From the NCBI GenBank assembly GCA_958448705.1, contig CAUDEY010000004.1, forward strand, positions 1 to 64,000: a stretch of 64,000 bases of DNA. The letters are read 5' to 3'. This DNA is from UMGS1322 sp900550765 (GTDB lineage: Bacteria > Bacillota > Clostridia > Christensenellales > QALW01). Below are positions 31,149-40,274 of the stretch, piece by piece; position 1 is the first letter of the stretch, and every line of letters starts with the position of its first letter. Both the position numbers and the translations under genes were made by a program. The notes beneath the pieces were generated by a model that worked only from the letters and a program-made list of their open reading frames with translations, was not told the origin of the DNA and did no database searches.

Positions 31149-32462
31149 CTACTTTAAATATTCCGGAATAATATCGTTCTGTGCAATATATTCATAGCTC
31201 TGACGCTTCACCGCCAAAGCAGATTTTCCGTCTTTCACCAGCACCAGCGCCGGCACTGAATTACGGTTATAATTGCTGGCCATGGAATAATTATATGCAC
31301 CTGTAGTAAATACGGCCAGTGTATCGCCAACCGTGAGCTTCGGCATAGGAGTATCCCAGGTAATCATATCTCCCGATTCACAGCACTTTCCCGCAATAGA
31401 TACAGGTATTTCGTGGGGTTGATTCATTTTTGACGCACATACCGCGGTATATTTTGCATCGTAAAGCGCAGTTCTGATGTTTTCGAACATACCGCCGTCG
31501 CACATGCAGTAGGTACGCACGCCGGTAATTTCTTTTAAACCATTAACCGTATACAGGGTAGTTCCCGCCTCCCCAACAACGGACCGGCCCGGTTCAATGG
31601 ATACAATAGGCATCGGAAACGCATTTTCCTCGCACAGCTTGGTAAGTGCCGCCGCTATAACTTGAATAAATACCTCAAATGGTTTGGGCGTATCTTCCTC
31701 CGTATAGCGTACGCCGTAGCCGCCGCCGCAATTGAATTCCTTTAAAATAATACCTGTTTTTTCTCTTACCTGGCAGGCAAAGGATACCATATGCTCTGCC
31801 AGAATCGCAAAGGGCTGCTCTTCAAATATCTGTGAGCCGATATGGCAATGTATGCCGTGCAAATACATATATTCGCTGTGCGCTACAATTTCCGCGGCAC
31901 GAATAGCCTGTCCGTCAGAAATTCCAAAGCCGAATTTACAATCCATTTTTGCCGTCTGCATCGCATGATGCGCATGGACATCAATATTGGGCCGCAAACG
32001 AAGGGAAACTGCAATCTTCTTCTTCAAACGCGCACAAATTGTTTCGATTTTTTCCAATTCCTCAAACCCGTCAGCAATAATACAGTAGATGCCGTTTTCC
32101 ACCGCCATTTGAATCTCTTCCTCTGTTTTACTGTTACCGTGGAGTTCAATCTTTTCCGGTGCAACACCCGCAGCAAGCGCCGTATATAACTCTCCGCCGG
32201 AAACAGTATCAATTCCCAGTCCTTCCTGTACGGCGATTCGCAGTACTGCTTTTGTATTTAAAGCCTTTGAGGCATACATGACTCTTCCGTTTTTAAAATA
32301 CTTTTTCATTGCCGCCATATACGCACGGCAATTTTTGCGCATTAAAATCTCATCAAGCACATAAAGCGGCGTGCCATACTGTTCTGCAAGCGCAACAGTA
32401 TCGCAGCCGCTTATCGTTAAGTGTCCTTCTTGGTTTACATTCATACCCTCATGCAGTCTCAT
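31149..32462 (-). CDS. lysA: Diaminopimelate decarboxylase
   Basis: A 437-residue PLP enzyme for the last step of lysine synthesis. YASKALNTKAVLRI holds the cofactor lysine, ELHGNSKTEEEI and HCHIGSQI are family motifs, FNCGGGYGVRY binds the phosphate, and CESGDMITWDT carries the partner-subunit cysteine. ATG 32462 is preferred (AAAGGAG upstream); the frame opens at 32516 without such a site. Together with ddh it indicates a meso-DAP-based lysine and cell-wall pathway. Confidence 0.96.
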   Translation of the reverse strand: MRLHEGMNVNQEGHLTISGCDTVALAEQYGTPLYVLDEILMRKNCRAYMAAMKKYFKNGRVMYASKALNTKAVLRIAVQEGLGIDTVSGGELYTALAAGVAPEKIELHGNSKTEEEIQMAVENGIYCIIADGFEELEKIETICARLKKKIAVSLRLRPNIDVHAHHAMQTAKMDCKFGFGISDGQAIRAAEIVAHSEYMYLHGIHCHIGSQIFEEQPFAILAEHMVSFACQVREKTGIILKEFNCGGGYGVRYTEEDTPKPFEVFIQVIAAALTKLCEENAFPMPIVSIEPGRSVVGEAGTTLYTVNGLKEITGVRTYCMCDGGMFENIRTALYDAKYTAVCASKMNQPHEIPVSIAGKCCESGDMITWDTPMPKLTVGDTLAVFTTGAYNYSMASNYNRNSVPALVLVKDGKSALAVKRQSYEYIAQNDIIPEYLK

Positions 32463-32525
32463 AGCGTGTTCTCCTTTGCTTTTTGCTATGATATCACAAA
32501 AAGAGTATTTCGTCAATAAAACCCT

Positions 32526-33671
32526 TTATTTCCAAAAGGTTATAATATCCTTGATTCGATCAATAAATCCGGCCTTTTTATAATCGTTATCAGCTAAAAG
32601 ATCAACGCTGGCGATTTCAGTGCCATCCAAAGTAATAATCATTCTGCCGACGACCTGCCCTCTGACAACCGGCGCCTCAATATTTTCCGGTACTTCTATT
32701 CGTGTTTCCACAACTTCGCTGCCATCATTGGCCACACAGACGGAAAAGCCCTGTGCAGCAGTAACCCCAATCTCTTTCTCTATTCCCTTGTTCAGCGGAA
32801 TTTTAATATCCAGCTGTTCACCGGCGGAAACCACGCTTCTGTTCTCAAAATTCGCAAAGCCATAATTGATCAGCTTTGCCGCATCCTCAAATCGCAGTGC
32901 GCTGGTAGAGCCTCCAAGTACTACTGAAATCAGACGCATATCCCCACGCTTTGCCGTCGTTGTGATGCAGAATTTGGCCTCACTGGTAGAGCCTGTTTTT
33001 AAACCGTCACAGCCGGCAAGGGAGCGAATCAGCTTATTGGTATTCACCAACTCGGTCACGCGGCCATCCTTCTCATGGCGAATTTCATCCATCCAGGTAG
33101 TGCTCCAGGTAAAATAATCCTTATGCTTTAACAACTCACGGGACATCTTCGCTACATCTCTGGCCGTTGAAAGATGTCCCTCATCGGGCAGGCCGGTACA
33201 ATTTTTAAACGTAGTAGCCGTCATCCCAAGTTCCTGCGCCTTTTTATTCATCTTAGTAACAAATGTCTCTTCACTTCCGGCAAGACGTTCCGCCATGGCA
33301 ACCGCCGCATCGTTGGCTGAAGCGATAATAATAGATTTTATCAATTCAGAAGCCGTATATTCGTATCCGGCATCAATAAAAGCCTGAGACCCTCCCATGC
33401 CGGCGGCATTAGAACTGATTTTTATTTTTTCATCCAAAGAAAGCGAACCATTTTCCACAGCATCAAAAATAAGGTCCAGCGTCATTACTTTTGTAATACT
33501 TGCGATCGGCAGAGGCTGATCGGCTTCTTTTTCAAACATTACCTTACCGCTGGCTGAATCAATCAATATTGCGGATTTTGCTTCAATTGCAAGTCCTTCA
33601 TTTTCCGCATTAGCGCTTAAAGGTATGATTGCAAACATACAAATCAACGCCAATGTTGCAAATTTTCGCAT
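32526..33671 (-). CDS. D-alanyl-D-alanine carboxypeptidase, DacF type
   Basis: A 381-residue low-molecular-weight penicillin-binding protein with a signal peptide (LALICMFAIIPLSANA). Active-site motifs are SITK (SxxK), SAND (SxN-type) and KTGST (KTG). The second domain and an amphipathic C-terminal helix follow. It trims the pentapeptide of peptidoglycan. Its place between spoIIM and lysA suits the sporulation-linked DacF branch. Confidence 0.92.
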   Translation of the reverse strand: MRKFATLALICMFAIIPLSANAENEGLAIEAKSAILIDSASGKVMFEKEADQPLPIASITKVMTLDLIFDAVENGSLSLDEKIKISSNAAGMGGSQAFIDAGYEYTASELIKSIIIASANDAAVAMAERLAGSEETFVTKMNKKAQELGMTATTFKNCTGLPDEGHLSTARDVAKMSRELLKHKDYFTWSTTWMDEIRHEKDGRVTELVNTNKLIRSLAGCDGLKTGSTSEAKFCITTTAKRGDMRLISVVLGGSTSALRFEDAAKLINYGFANFENRSVVSAGEQLDIKIPLNKGIEKEIGVTAAQGFSVCVANDGSEVVETRIEVPENIEAPVVRGQVVGRMIITLDGTEIASVDLLADNDYKKAGFIDRIKDIITFWK

Positions 33672-33737
33672 ATAAAAAATCTCCTTTTCTGTTTTTTATT
33701 ATTTTTTGCAGATAAGGAGTGATTATTTTGTTAATTT

Positions 33738-34325
33738 TTATAAGAAAGTGTTAAAAAAACCATTTAAATTATTATGCGTAAAGCAACAAAGCGCTAAAAG
33801 CACCGCAAAACATATAAAATACGCGCCCAGTGCTGTCAAACTATGAAAAAAGAAATTTTTGTCAGTATTATCCCATCGCTTTAAATTTTGATGATAAATA
33901 CAGCGATTGAGAATTGCCACCGTCATGAGCACTGCCGACGCCAGAATGATCAAAGAAATCAGCATCATAAAAGCAATTTCCACAATCCCTCGCCAACGCA
34001 AAATTGCTGCTACAAAAGAAAAACATACGCCCGTTTTAAATCCGATACCAAACAGCGTGATCGGCACCGTAAGAAAAAGCAGCCACGAAAAGCACCCCAA
34101 AATGAACATTCCGTAATTTTTTAAGCACGACAGCGCAAGGCTCCCCATACAGGCTCCATATCCTCCGCCGCTGAAAAGCGCCCAAAGCCCAAATTCAAAA
34201 CATCCTTTGGCCGCCTCGATCTGTTCCGCTCCTAAAATACCTGCATAATGCATACCGGTAGCAAAACCAACTGCCGCAAGTATACAAAAAACAACAAGCT
34301 TCCACCTTTCATGATAAAGATTCAA
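33738..34325 (-). CDS. spoIIM: SpoIIM-like membrane protein
   Basis: A 195-residue integral membrane protein with five predicted hydrophobic segments, of the SpoIIM type (FCILAAVGFATGMHYAG, CFEFGLWALFSGG, the central FGIGFKTGVCFSFVAAILRWRGI). SpoIIM joins SpoIID and SpoIIP in peptidoglycan remodelling during engulfment. The frame begins at ATG 34346, but AGAGGTGAGG lies inside it and points to TTG 34325. It is directly downstream of the Spo0A-like gene, as in many Clostridia. Sequence is divergent, so position supports the name. Confidence 0.75.
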   Translation of the reverse strand: MNLYHERWKLVVFCILAAVGFATGMHYAGILGAEQIEAAKGCFEFGLWALFSGGGYGACMGSLALSCLKNYGMFILGCFSWLLFLTVPITLFGIGFKTGVCFSFVAAILRWRGIVEIAFMMLISLIILASAVLMTVAILNRCIYHQNLKRWDNTDKNFFFHSLTALGAYFICFAVLLALCCFTHNNLNGFFNTFL

Positions 34326-34375
34326 GATATGCCTCACCTCTTTCATGTGAAAATCATTTCACATTTTAAGGCTAT

Positions 34376-34723
34376 TCAGCACACCTTGTCTGTATTCGTC
34401 TTTATCCGTTCGGCAAGCATAAACAAAAATTCACTGTTAGTCGGCTTGCCCCGTTCCTGACTCACAGTATAGCCAAACACCGTAAGGATCCCGTTCAGGC
34501 ATCCTTTCTCCCAAGTGGTTTCTATAGCATAACGAATATTTCTCTCCACACAGCTGCTATTTGTGCCGAATTTTTGTGCCACCTGCTCATAAACACTTTC
34601 GATCTCGGGAGGATGGTTTTGCCCCAAAAGCAGGTCTACAGCATATCGGCTGTACTGATATCCTTTCATTTTAGGATTCATCCCCAAAAAATTTAAAAGA
34701 TTTGTGATCCGCATTATGTACAA
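34376..34723 (-). CDS. spo0A: Spo0A C-terminal DNA-binding domain without a receiver domain
   Basis: A 115-residue protein that matches only the effector half of Spo0A: ITNLLNFLGMNPKMKGYQY, SRYAVDLLL, YEQVAQKFGTNSSCVERNIRYAIE (recognition helix region) and FGYTVSQERGKPTNSEF. Normal Spo0A has about 260 residues with a phosphorylated N-terminal receiver. Here only about 70 bases separate the start from the spoIVB stop, so no receiver can be encoded in place. GAGGTG sets the start at TTG 34723 (ATG 34714 is the alternative). It may bind 0A boxes without phosphorylation, or be the relic of a lost sporulation control. Confidence 0.9.
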   Translation of the reverse strand: MYIMRITNLLNFLGMNPKMKGYQYSRYAVDLLLGQNHPPEIESVYEQVAQKFGTNSSCVERNIRYAIETTWEKGCLNGILTVFGYTVSQERGKPTNSEFLFMLAERIKTNTDKVC

Positions 34724-34794
34724 AGACAATCACCTCAATTGCATTTTAAAGCATCTGCAGGCTTTAAGCAATGTCTTTGATTGTCTTATTTGGT

Positions 34795-35970
34795 CTAATT
34801 TATCATCCAGTCAATAAAAATCCCGTATCCCCGTGCAGAATCGCTCAGCATCACATGGGTTACGGCACCAATCAGCTTGCCGTCCTGAACAATGGGGCTG
34901 CCGCTCATTCCCTGAACAATGCCGCCTGTTTTTTCTAACAGCACAGGATCTGTAACTTTTATAACCATGCTCTTTTCCTGCGGGTGCGTTTGGTCGTTAA
35001 CATGAACGATTTCTATCTGATATTTTTTTACCCCGGTGCCATCCACCGTAGAGTAGATCTCGGCCGCTCCCTCATGTACCAGTTCTTTAGAGCCTAATTT
35101 AACCAACTCTCCCTTTTGAAAGGTCTCATCCACCGTACCTTTTAATCCAAACTGTGTGTTTTCTTCTATCGTTCCCAATACCTGTGCGCCTACGCCAAAG
35201 CTGCCTTTGAGTTCCCCCGCATTTCCTTTTGTTCCCTTCTGTACGCTGGATATCGTACAATCAACAATCCGTCCATTGCCAACGGCAAGTACTTTGCCGG
35301 AATCACCGTCGCAAATCGCGTGGCCCAACGCCATATAATGGTTATCCCTGGTATCTACATATGTTACCGTACCAAGTCCGGCCGCACTATCCCGCATCCA
35401 AAGCCCTAAACGATATTTTTGATCTTCTATACTCTTTACCGGTGTTATCATTACCTCAAAATTTGTGCCATCCCTTTGAACGCCCAAAGTGATTTTTTCT
35501 CCATTACAGGCTTTTAAAACCGCGTCCATGGTAGATACGTCATCCAGCTTTATCCCATTAGCCGATACAATATAATCCCCTTTTCTGATTCCGGCATTTG
35601 CAGCTGGTGTAATAAATTTCCCCTCGGCATTTTCCACTGCTACCGTATCCGTAACAAACAGACCGTTAGTATACATCGCCACACCTACTGCCTGCCCGCC
35701 CAGCCATACCTGACGGTCCTCTTTTACCGTAATTTTTTTGGTACCGACAGTAATGCCTAAAAACTTAACCGGTACCTCTATAACCGATCCACCCGTATCA
35801 TAGTTTTCCCATTGTGCATCCGCCGCAACCGAAATTCCCTGCTTCTGAAAAAGTTCGCTTTCATATATTGTAATATCATTTTTTTCAAATAATGCGGCAA
35901 CCGGTGCCGTTTGAGAAACAGCTATTGCAACGGCCGCACATACAGCAGTAAAAAAATTTTTTAACTTCAT
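34795..35970 (-). CDS. spoIVB: SpoIVB-type serine peptidase (S55)
   Basis: A 391-residue secreted protease with a signal peptide (VCAAVAIAVSQTAPVAA). A PDZ domain lies around residues 105-170 (AGIRKGDYIVSANG), followed by the S55 catalytic domain with MALGHAI (His) and GMSGSPIVQDGKLIGAVTHV (Ser). In sporulation SpoIVB triggers sigma-K activation across the forespore membranes. It stands immediately upstream of the Spo0A-like gene, the conserved clostridial order. Confidence 0.93.
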   Translation of the reverse strand: MKLKNFFTAVCAAVAIAVSQTAPVAALFEKNDITIYESELFQKQGISVAADAQWENYDTGGSVIEVPVKFLGITVGTKKITVKEDRQVWLGGQAVGVAMYTNGLFVTDTVAVENAEGKFITPAANAGIRKGDYIVSANGIKLDDVSTMDAVLKACNGEKITLGVQRDGTNFEVMITPVKSIEDQKYRLGLWMRDSAAGLGTVTYVDTRDNHYMALGHAICDGDSGKVLAVGNGRIVDCTISSVQKGTKGNAGELKGSFGVGAQVLGTIEENTQFGLKGTVDETFQKGELVKLGSKELVHEGAAEIYSTVDGTGVKKYQIEIVHVNDQTHPQEKSMVIKVTDPVLLEKTGGIVQGMSGSPIVQDGKLIGAVTHVMLSDSARGYGIFIDWMIN

Positions 35971-36497
35971 GTTCTCTCCTCATTTCAGGCTGCTGTTATT
36001 TTCTCTTGATGCCTTACAAATACTCTAAAAATTTTTGGCATGTATCTCTTTTTTATGAAACATGATCGAATTTTTAGCCGTTTATCTATTAAAGTAACCA
36101 TTTTTTGTACTTTTATGTATTTCTATCTGTGATGCTGTTTCACAAAAATTCACATTATTATTTTATGCTAAAAAATAAATAAATTTATAAAAAAACTCTG
36201 CGGTACAACCCAAAGCAGCACCGCAGAGCTTTGTAAAATTTTGATTATTTTAGCAATCCTCTGAAAACCCTATATTTTCAAGGAACTTCGCCCATTAAAA
36301 ACTCAAACTTTATGTATTTTCCCTTGCTTTTGCCCTTATAAGCACTCTGGAAAAGAGTGAATATGTGCGTAACTCTATAAGATACGGCGAATACATCGCG
36401 ATAAATCCTCTATTTTCAAGGCTTCTGAAGGACTTTATTGATACTCTATCGTGAGGAATAATCGTTCATGATTTTATGGCTTTCAATTTTAAATTGA
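35971..36497. other. 527-base AT-rich spacer between recN and spoIVB
   Basis: No gene is seen. A minus-strand terminator lies at 36189-36228. A 15-base near-repeat, CCTATATTTTCAAGG (36269-36283) and CCTCTATTTTCAAGG (36407-36421), each following AATCCTCT within 15 bases, lies between the terminator and recN. The part downstream of the terminator probably carries the spoIVB promoter. Confidence 0.5.
36189..36228 (-). terminator. Terminator of the dxs-recN transcript
   Basis: On the minus strand CTCTGCGGT (36228-36220) pairs with ACCGCAGAG (36204-36196), followed by seven T. It lies about 270 bases after the recN stop. Confidence 0.75.
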
Positions 36498-38174
36498 TCA
36501 TCCATTTAATTTTTCTTTAAATTCCTTTGCCTGCGTCAGAATCTCTGCCGCCCGTTCCAGTGCCAAATTGGTTTCGGCTCCGCCGGATAACCTGGCAATT
36601 TCAGAAATACGCTGCCGATCATCCATTTTTACTACGTTCGTTTTTGTTCGGATTCCATCGGAATGTTTCTTTATTAAAAAATGACAGTCCGCCATTGATG
36701 CCAGCTGCGGCAAATGTGTAATGGCAATAACCTGATGCTTTCGCGCCAAACCTGCTATCTTTTGTGCCACCACCTGCGCGCCCTGACCGCTGATTCCGGT
36801 ATCGATCTCATCAAAGACCATCGTCGGCAGCATGACATCGTCGGCAGCCACAGTTTTCATTGCCAGCATAAAACGGCTCATTTCACCGCCGCTTATAATT
36901 TTTGAAAGCGGCTTCACCGGTTCTCCAGCATTGGCGGAAAATAAAAATTCCACCTGATCTTTGCCTTCCGGCAAAAATACCGGTTCTTCTAAAAATTCAA
37001 CTTCTATTGCCGCATTTTTCATTCCTAATTGTTCTAACTCGTTCTTAATCCTATCTTCGAAAGCAATGGCCGCATCATGCCGCATCTCGCTCAATAAATC
37101 GGCCTGCCTGTCATATTCAGCCTTAAACTGTGCTGCTTGTCTTTCCAACTCAGCAATCGTTTCCTCTGCATTTTGCAACCGCTCAGCCTCCGCTAAAGCA
37201 TCCGCCAAATACTTCAGGACGCTTTCCTCATCGCTGCCGTATTTTCGATAAAGCTTTTTCAGCTGCGCCAACCGGTCTTCGATGCGTTCCAGTTCATACG
37301 GATCCGCTTCTACAGTATCTGCCGCGGTTTCCAGCTCTTGTACAATATCCTCCAGTTCATAAAAAGCACTCTCCAGACGTTGGCTCAGCAAGGAATACTT
37401 CTCTCCCTTATCGGCAATTTCCTCTAAAGCGCTGTCTGCAGCACGGATAGAATCCAGTGCATTATCCTGGATCGTATGCTGTGTCTGCGTGAGCACGCTT
37501 ATAATTTTATCGGCATGCAATAAGACTTCCCGGCGCTGCCGTAATTCTTCTTCCTGTCCAGGAAGGATATCCGCCTTTTCAATTTCATTGATCTGATATT
37601 CCAGCATTTCCATTCGGCGCGTGCGCTCTTCCTGCGTTCCCCAATCTCCGTTCAGCTTTTCCTGACAGGCTTTATAATACGCATAAGCACGTTTAACCTG
37701 CTCTTTCTGCTCCCAAACTGCACTGCCGGCAAAGCTGTCCAAAAAAGCCAGATGACTGTCTTTATTCAGCAGCAGCTGATGTTCATGTTGTCCATGAATA
37801 TCTGCGAGCTTATCTGCCACTTTTTTTAAGCACGAAAGTGTTACCGCCGAACCGTTCATCCGGCAAACACTCTTACCGTCAACGGAAATTTCACGAGAGA
37901 TGATCAAAAAGGCATCCTCACATTCAATGCCTGCTTCCTCCAAAAGCTCGCAAATATCTTCATTGACCGTAAATATTCCCTCTACACGGGCTTTCTGCAT
38001 ACCGCTGCGCACAAGTTCCTTGTCCGCGCGTTCCCCCAATACCAAATTCAACGAATCAATAATAATAGATTTGCCCGCACCGGTCTCCCCGGAAAGCACA
38101 TTAAAACCGCTTTCAAATTCTATAGAAAGTTCTTCGATAAGCGCAATATTTTTGATAGAAAGCTGTTGAAGCAT
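36498..38174 (-). CDS. recN: DNA repair protein RecN
   Basis: A 558-residue SMC-like ATPase recruited to double-strand breaks. Walker A is in VLSGETGAGKSIIIDSL (residues 28-44), IHGQHEHQLLL is a RecN signature, a long coiled coil spans about 160-370, and the C-terminal ABC signature SGGEMSRFMLA, Walker B MVFDEIDTGISG and ITHLPQLASMAD complete the head. GAGGAGA sets the start. Last gene of the dxs operon. Confidence 0.96.
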   Translation of the reverse strand: MLQQLSIKNIALIEELSIEFESGFNVLSGETGAGKSIIIDSLNLVLGERADKELVRSGMQKARVEGIFTVNEDICELLEEAGIECEDAFLIISREISVDGKSVCRMNGSAVTLSCLKKVADKLADIHGQHEHQLLLNKDSHLAFLDSFAGSAVWEQKEQVKRAYAYYKACQEKLNGDWGTQEERTRRMEMLEYQINEIEKADILPGQEEELRQRREVLLHADKIISVLTQTQHTIQDNALDSIRAADSALEEIADKGEKYSLLSQRLESAFYELEDIVQELETAADTVEADPYELERIEDRLAQLKKLYRKYGSDEESVLKYLADALAEAERLQNAEETIAELERQAAQFKAEYDRQADLLSEMRHDAAIAFEDRIKNELEQLGMKNAAIEVEFLEEPVFLPEGKDQVEFLFSANAGEPVKPLSKIISGGEMSRFMLAMKTVAADDVMLPTMVFDEIDTGISGQGAQVVAQKIAGLARKHQVIAITHLPQLASMADCHFLIKKHSDGIRTKTNVVKMDDRQRISEIARLSGGAETNLALERAAEILTQAKEFKEKLNG

Positions 38175-38192
38175 ACCGATCTCTCCTCTTGC

Positions 38193-38642
38193 TTAATCCA
38201 GCATAAGGCTCAGCCTGTCTACTACATCCGGAACATCCTCATTCGATGCCACTACCATTATAACCGTATCGTCCCCCGCAACACAACCTAAAATAGCAGG
38301 ATGCTTCAGCGCATCAGCTACTACGCCAATTGTACTTGCGGAACCGGCAAGCGTTTTTATAACGATAATATTGTTAGCAGAATTGATAGAAATTACTGAA
38401 TTAGCAAAGATTTGTCTCATTTTAGGTGTAATGCGTGTTTCAGTCCTGTCGGCTGACGTATACTTATAACCGCCTCGCTCATCAGGAACCTTTGTCAACC
38501 GAAGATCCTTGATATCCCTTGAGATCGTAGCCTGTGTAACCTGAAATCCTGCATTATTCAGTTCCGAAACCAGTTCTTCCTGCGTTTCGATCTCTTTTTT
38601 ACTAATAATTTCCAAAATTTTGTTATGGCGTGTCGTTTTCAT
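38193..38642 (-). CDS. argR: Arginine repressor ArgR/AhrC
   Basis: A 149-residue arginine-sensing regulator. The N-terminal winged helix carries TQATISRDIKDLRLTKVP, and the C-terminal hexamer domain has VIKTLAGSASTIGVVADAL and ILGCVAGDDTVIMV for arginine binding. It starts 20 bases inside the end of nadK with AAGGAGG upstream. Located between nadK and recN as in most Firmicutes. Confidence 0.96.
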   Translation of the reverse strand: MKTTRHNKILEIISKKEIETQEELVSELNNAGFQVTQATISRDIKDLRLTKVPDERGGYKYTSADRTETRITPKMRQIFANSVISINSANNIIVIKTLAGSASTIGVVADALKHPAILGCVAGDDTVIMVVASNEDVPDVVDRLSLMLD

Positions 38643-39492
38643 ACTGCTCCTCCTTTGAAGCGTTCCACTCGATAAATTTTGAATGCAGCCGTTTATAAAA
38701 GCTCTTTTGTTTAAAGTTAATAAAACGCAGAGAATACGGTGACCGAGAAATTTCTACTTGTGCGATTCCATCAAGCGCATGGAGATGAACGCCATCGCAA
38801 ATGACGGCAAAACCACATCGTTCCAAGGAAACAAAGCGCAAGATCTCATCATCTTTAAACACAAAAGGTCTGGCCCGCAGCGTATGCGCACAAATCGGCG
38901 TCATCAGAAGTAAACTGACCTTAGGGCTTACGATCGGTCCCCCTGCCGAAAGAGAATATGCCGTCGAGCCTGTAGGGCTGGAAACAAGCACGCCGTCAGC
39001 GGAAAGAGAATCCGCAAACTCCTCTCCTGCATAAATACTAAAATGCAAAAGCCTTGCCCTGCTGGCTCGCTGCAGACATACATCGTTTAAAGCCAAGAAT
39101 TCCTTTCCGTCCGCTTTACATAAAAGCATCATACGATCTTCAATAAAAAATTTGTTTTCCGCCAGCCTCTGCAGTCCGTCCTCCAGCTCTTCCAGCTCCA
39201 GTTCCGTTAAAAAACCCAAATGCCCTAAATTGATAGAAAGCAAAGGCACCTGTGCCCGCGCTGCTGCTGCTGCAATACGAAGGATGGTTCCATCACCGCC
39301 CAGCACAATGATACAGTCATTTTCTGACGCAAACTGGTTTTCCGCCAAAATACGATCGTCCTCCGCTATAGCTTTGGCATCCGACATCACGTCACAGATA
39401 AAACCCAATTTTTGAGCCCTTGCCTGTACATCACGCGTAACGGCAAGCATTTCATCCTTCCTTTTATTTACATAGATCCCAATACGCTTCAA
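38623..39492 (-). CDS. nadK: NAD kinase
   Basis: A 289-residue enzyme making NADP from NAD and ATP. Family motifs are IVLGGDGTILRIA (GGDG), INLGHLGFLTE (NxGxLGFLT) and VSSPTGSTAYSLSAGGPIV. The frame opens at ATG 39510, but that codon overlaps the ribosome binding site GGAGGTGA; TTG 39492, seven bases after it, is the better start and begins LKRIGIYVNK. The stop of tlyA (39501) is 8 bases upstream of that start. Confidence 0.94.
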   Translation of the reverse strand: MKRIGIYVNKRKDEMLAVTRDVQARAQKLGFICDVMSDAKAIAEDDRILAENQFASENDCIIVLGGDGTILRIAAAAARAQVPLLSINLGHLGFLTELELEELEDGLQRLAENKFFIEDRMMLLCKADGKEFLALNDVCLQRASRARLLHFSIYAGEEFADSLSADGVLVSSPTGSTAYSLSAGGPIVSPKVSLLLMTPICAHTLRARPFVFKDDEILRFVSLERCGFAVICDGVHLHALDGIAQVEISRSPYSLRFINFKQKSFYKRLHSKFIEWNASKEEQYENDTP

Positions 39493-39500
39493 ACGAAATA

Positions 39501-40274
39501 TCACCTCCATCTACCGATGTCATTTTCTACTGCCTCAAAATTCTGTTTTGGTGCGTCCTTCTCCAGCAATATCAGAAACTCCCTATTGCCGTCTCCTCCT
39601 AAGACAGGAGACGAACAGACCTTTTTCACTCCGCGGCCCAGGGCACGCGCACAACGATCAATGGCTTCAAGCACTTTCGGGTACACTGCCGGATCTTTTA
39701 TAACGCCCTTTTTATTTAAATAGCGGCTCCCCGCCTCAAATTGCGGTTTCACCAGTGTAATGACCGGCGCCAGCTCCTCCATACAGGAAAATAACGCAGG
39801 ATACAGCGCCGTCTGCGAAATAAACGATACATCCACCACAGCAAGCTCGGCCTTGCCGCCGATCATTTCTGGGGTAAGATATCGGGCATTGGTATTTTCA
39901 AGCAGCACAACACGCGGATCTTCTATCAATTCCGGTGCCATCTGACCGTGTCCTACATCTACGGCAACTACTTTCTGTACACCGCGCCGCAGCAGACACT
40001 GAGTAAATCCGCCAGTGGAAGCGCCGATATCCAATGCTTTTTTCCCCCGACATACAATTTTAAAGGTATCCAGTGCATATTCCAGCTTTAAGCCTCCGCG
40101 CCCCACATAACCGATAGAATCCCGCACGAGGATTCTATCACTTTCCTCCACCGAATATGATGTTTTATTTACCGGCAGCCCGTTTACAAAAACATCGCCG
40201 GAGGCAATCAGCTGCTCCGCTCTGCTGCGGGATTGAGCCAACCCGCGTAAAAATACTGCTTTATCCAATCTCAT
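39501..40274 (-). CDS. tlyA: TlyA-family rRNA 2'-O-methyltransferase
   Basis: A 257-residue protein with an N-terminal S4 RNA-binding domain (residues 1-60, RAEQLIASGDVFVNG) and an FtsJ-type methyltransferase domain (ALDIGASTGGFTQCLLRRGV for SAM; DVSFISQTALYP; TLVKPQFEAG). TlyA methylates rRNA at the subunit interface and affects capreomycin sensitivity; many relatives are unproven. Start and dxs stop overlap as ATGA. Confidence 0.94.
   Translation of the reverse strand: MRLDKAVFLRGLAQSRSRAEQLIASGDVFVNGLPVNKTSYSVEESDRILVRDSIGYVGRGGLKLEYALDTFKIVCRGKKALDIGASTGGFTQCLLRRGVQKVVAVDVGHGQMAPELIEDPRVVLLENTNARYLTPEMIGGKAELAVVDVSFISQTALYPALFSCMEELAPVITLVKPQFEAGSRYLNKKGVIKDPAVYPKVLEAIDRCARALGRGVKKVCSSPVLGGDGNREFLILLEKDAPKQNFEAVENDIGRWR

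Noticed and set aside
34724..34794. Frameshifted receiver domain of Spo0A
   Set aside because: Only about 70 bases remain before the spoIVB stop in any frame, too few for a receiver domain.
36269..36421. Near-identical 15-base repeats as remains of an insertion sequence
   Set aside because: No transposase fragment, terminal inverted repeat or target duplication was found.
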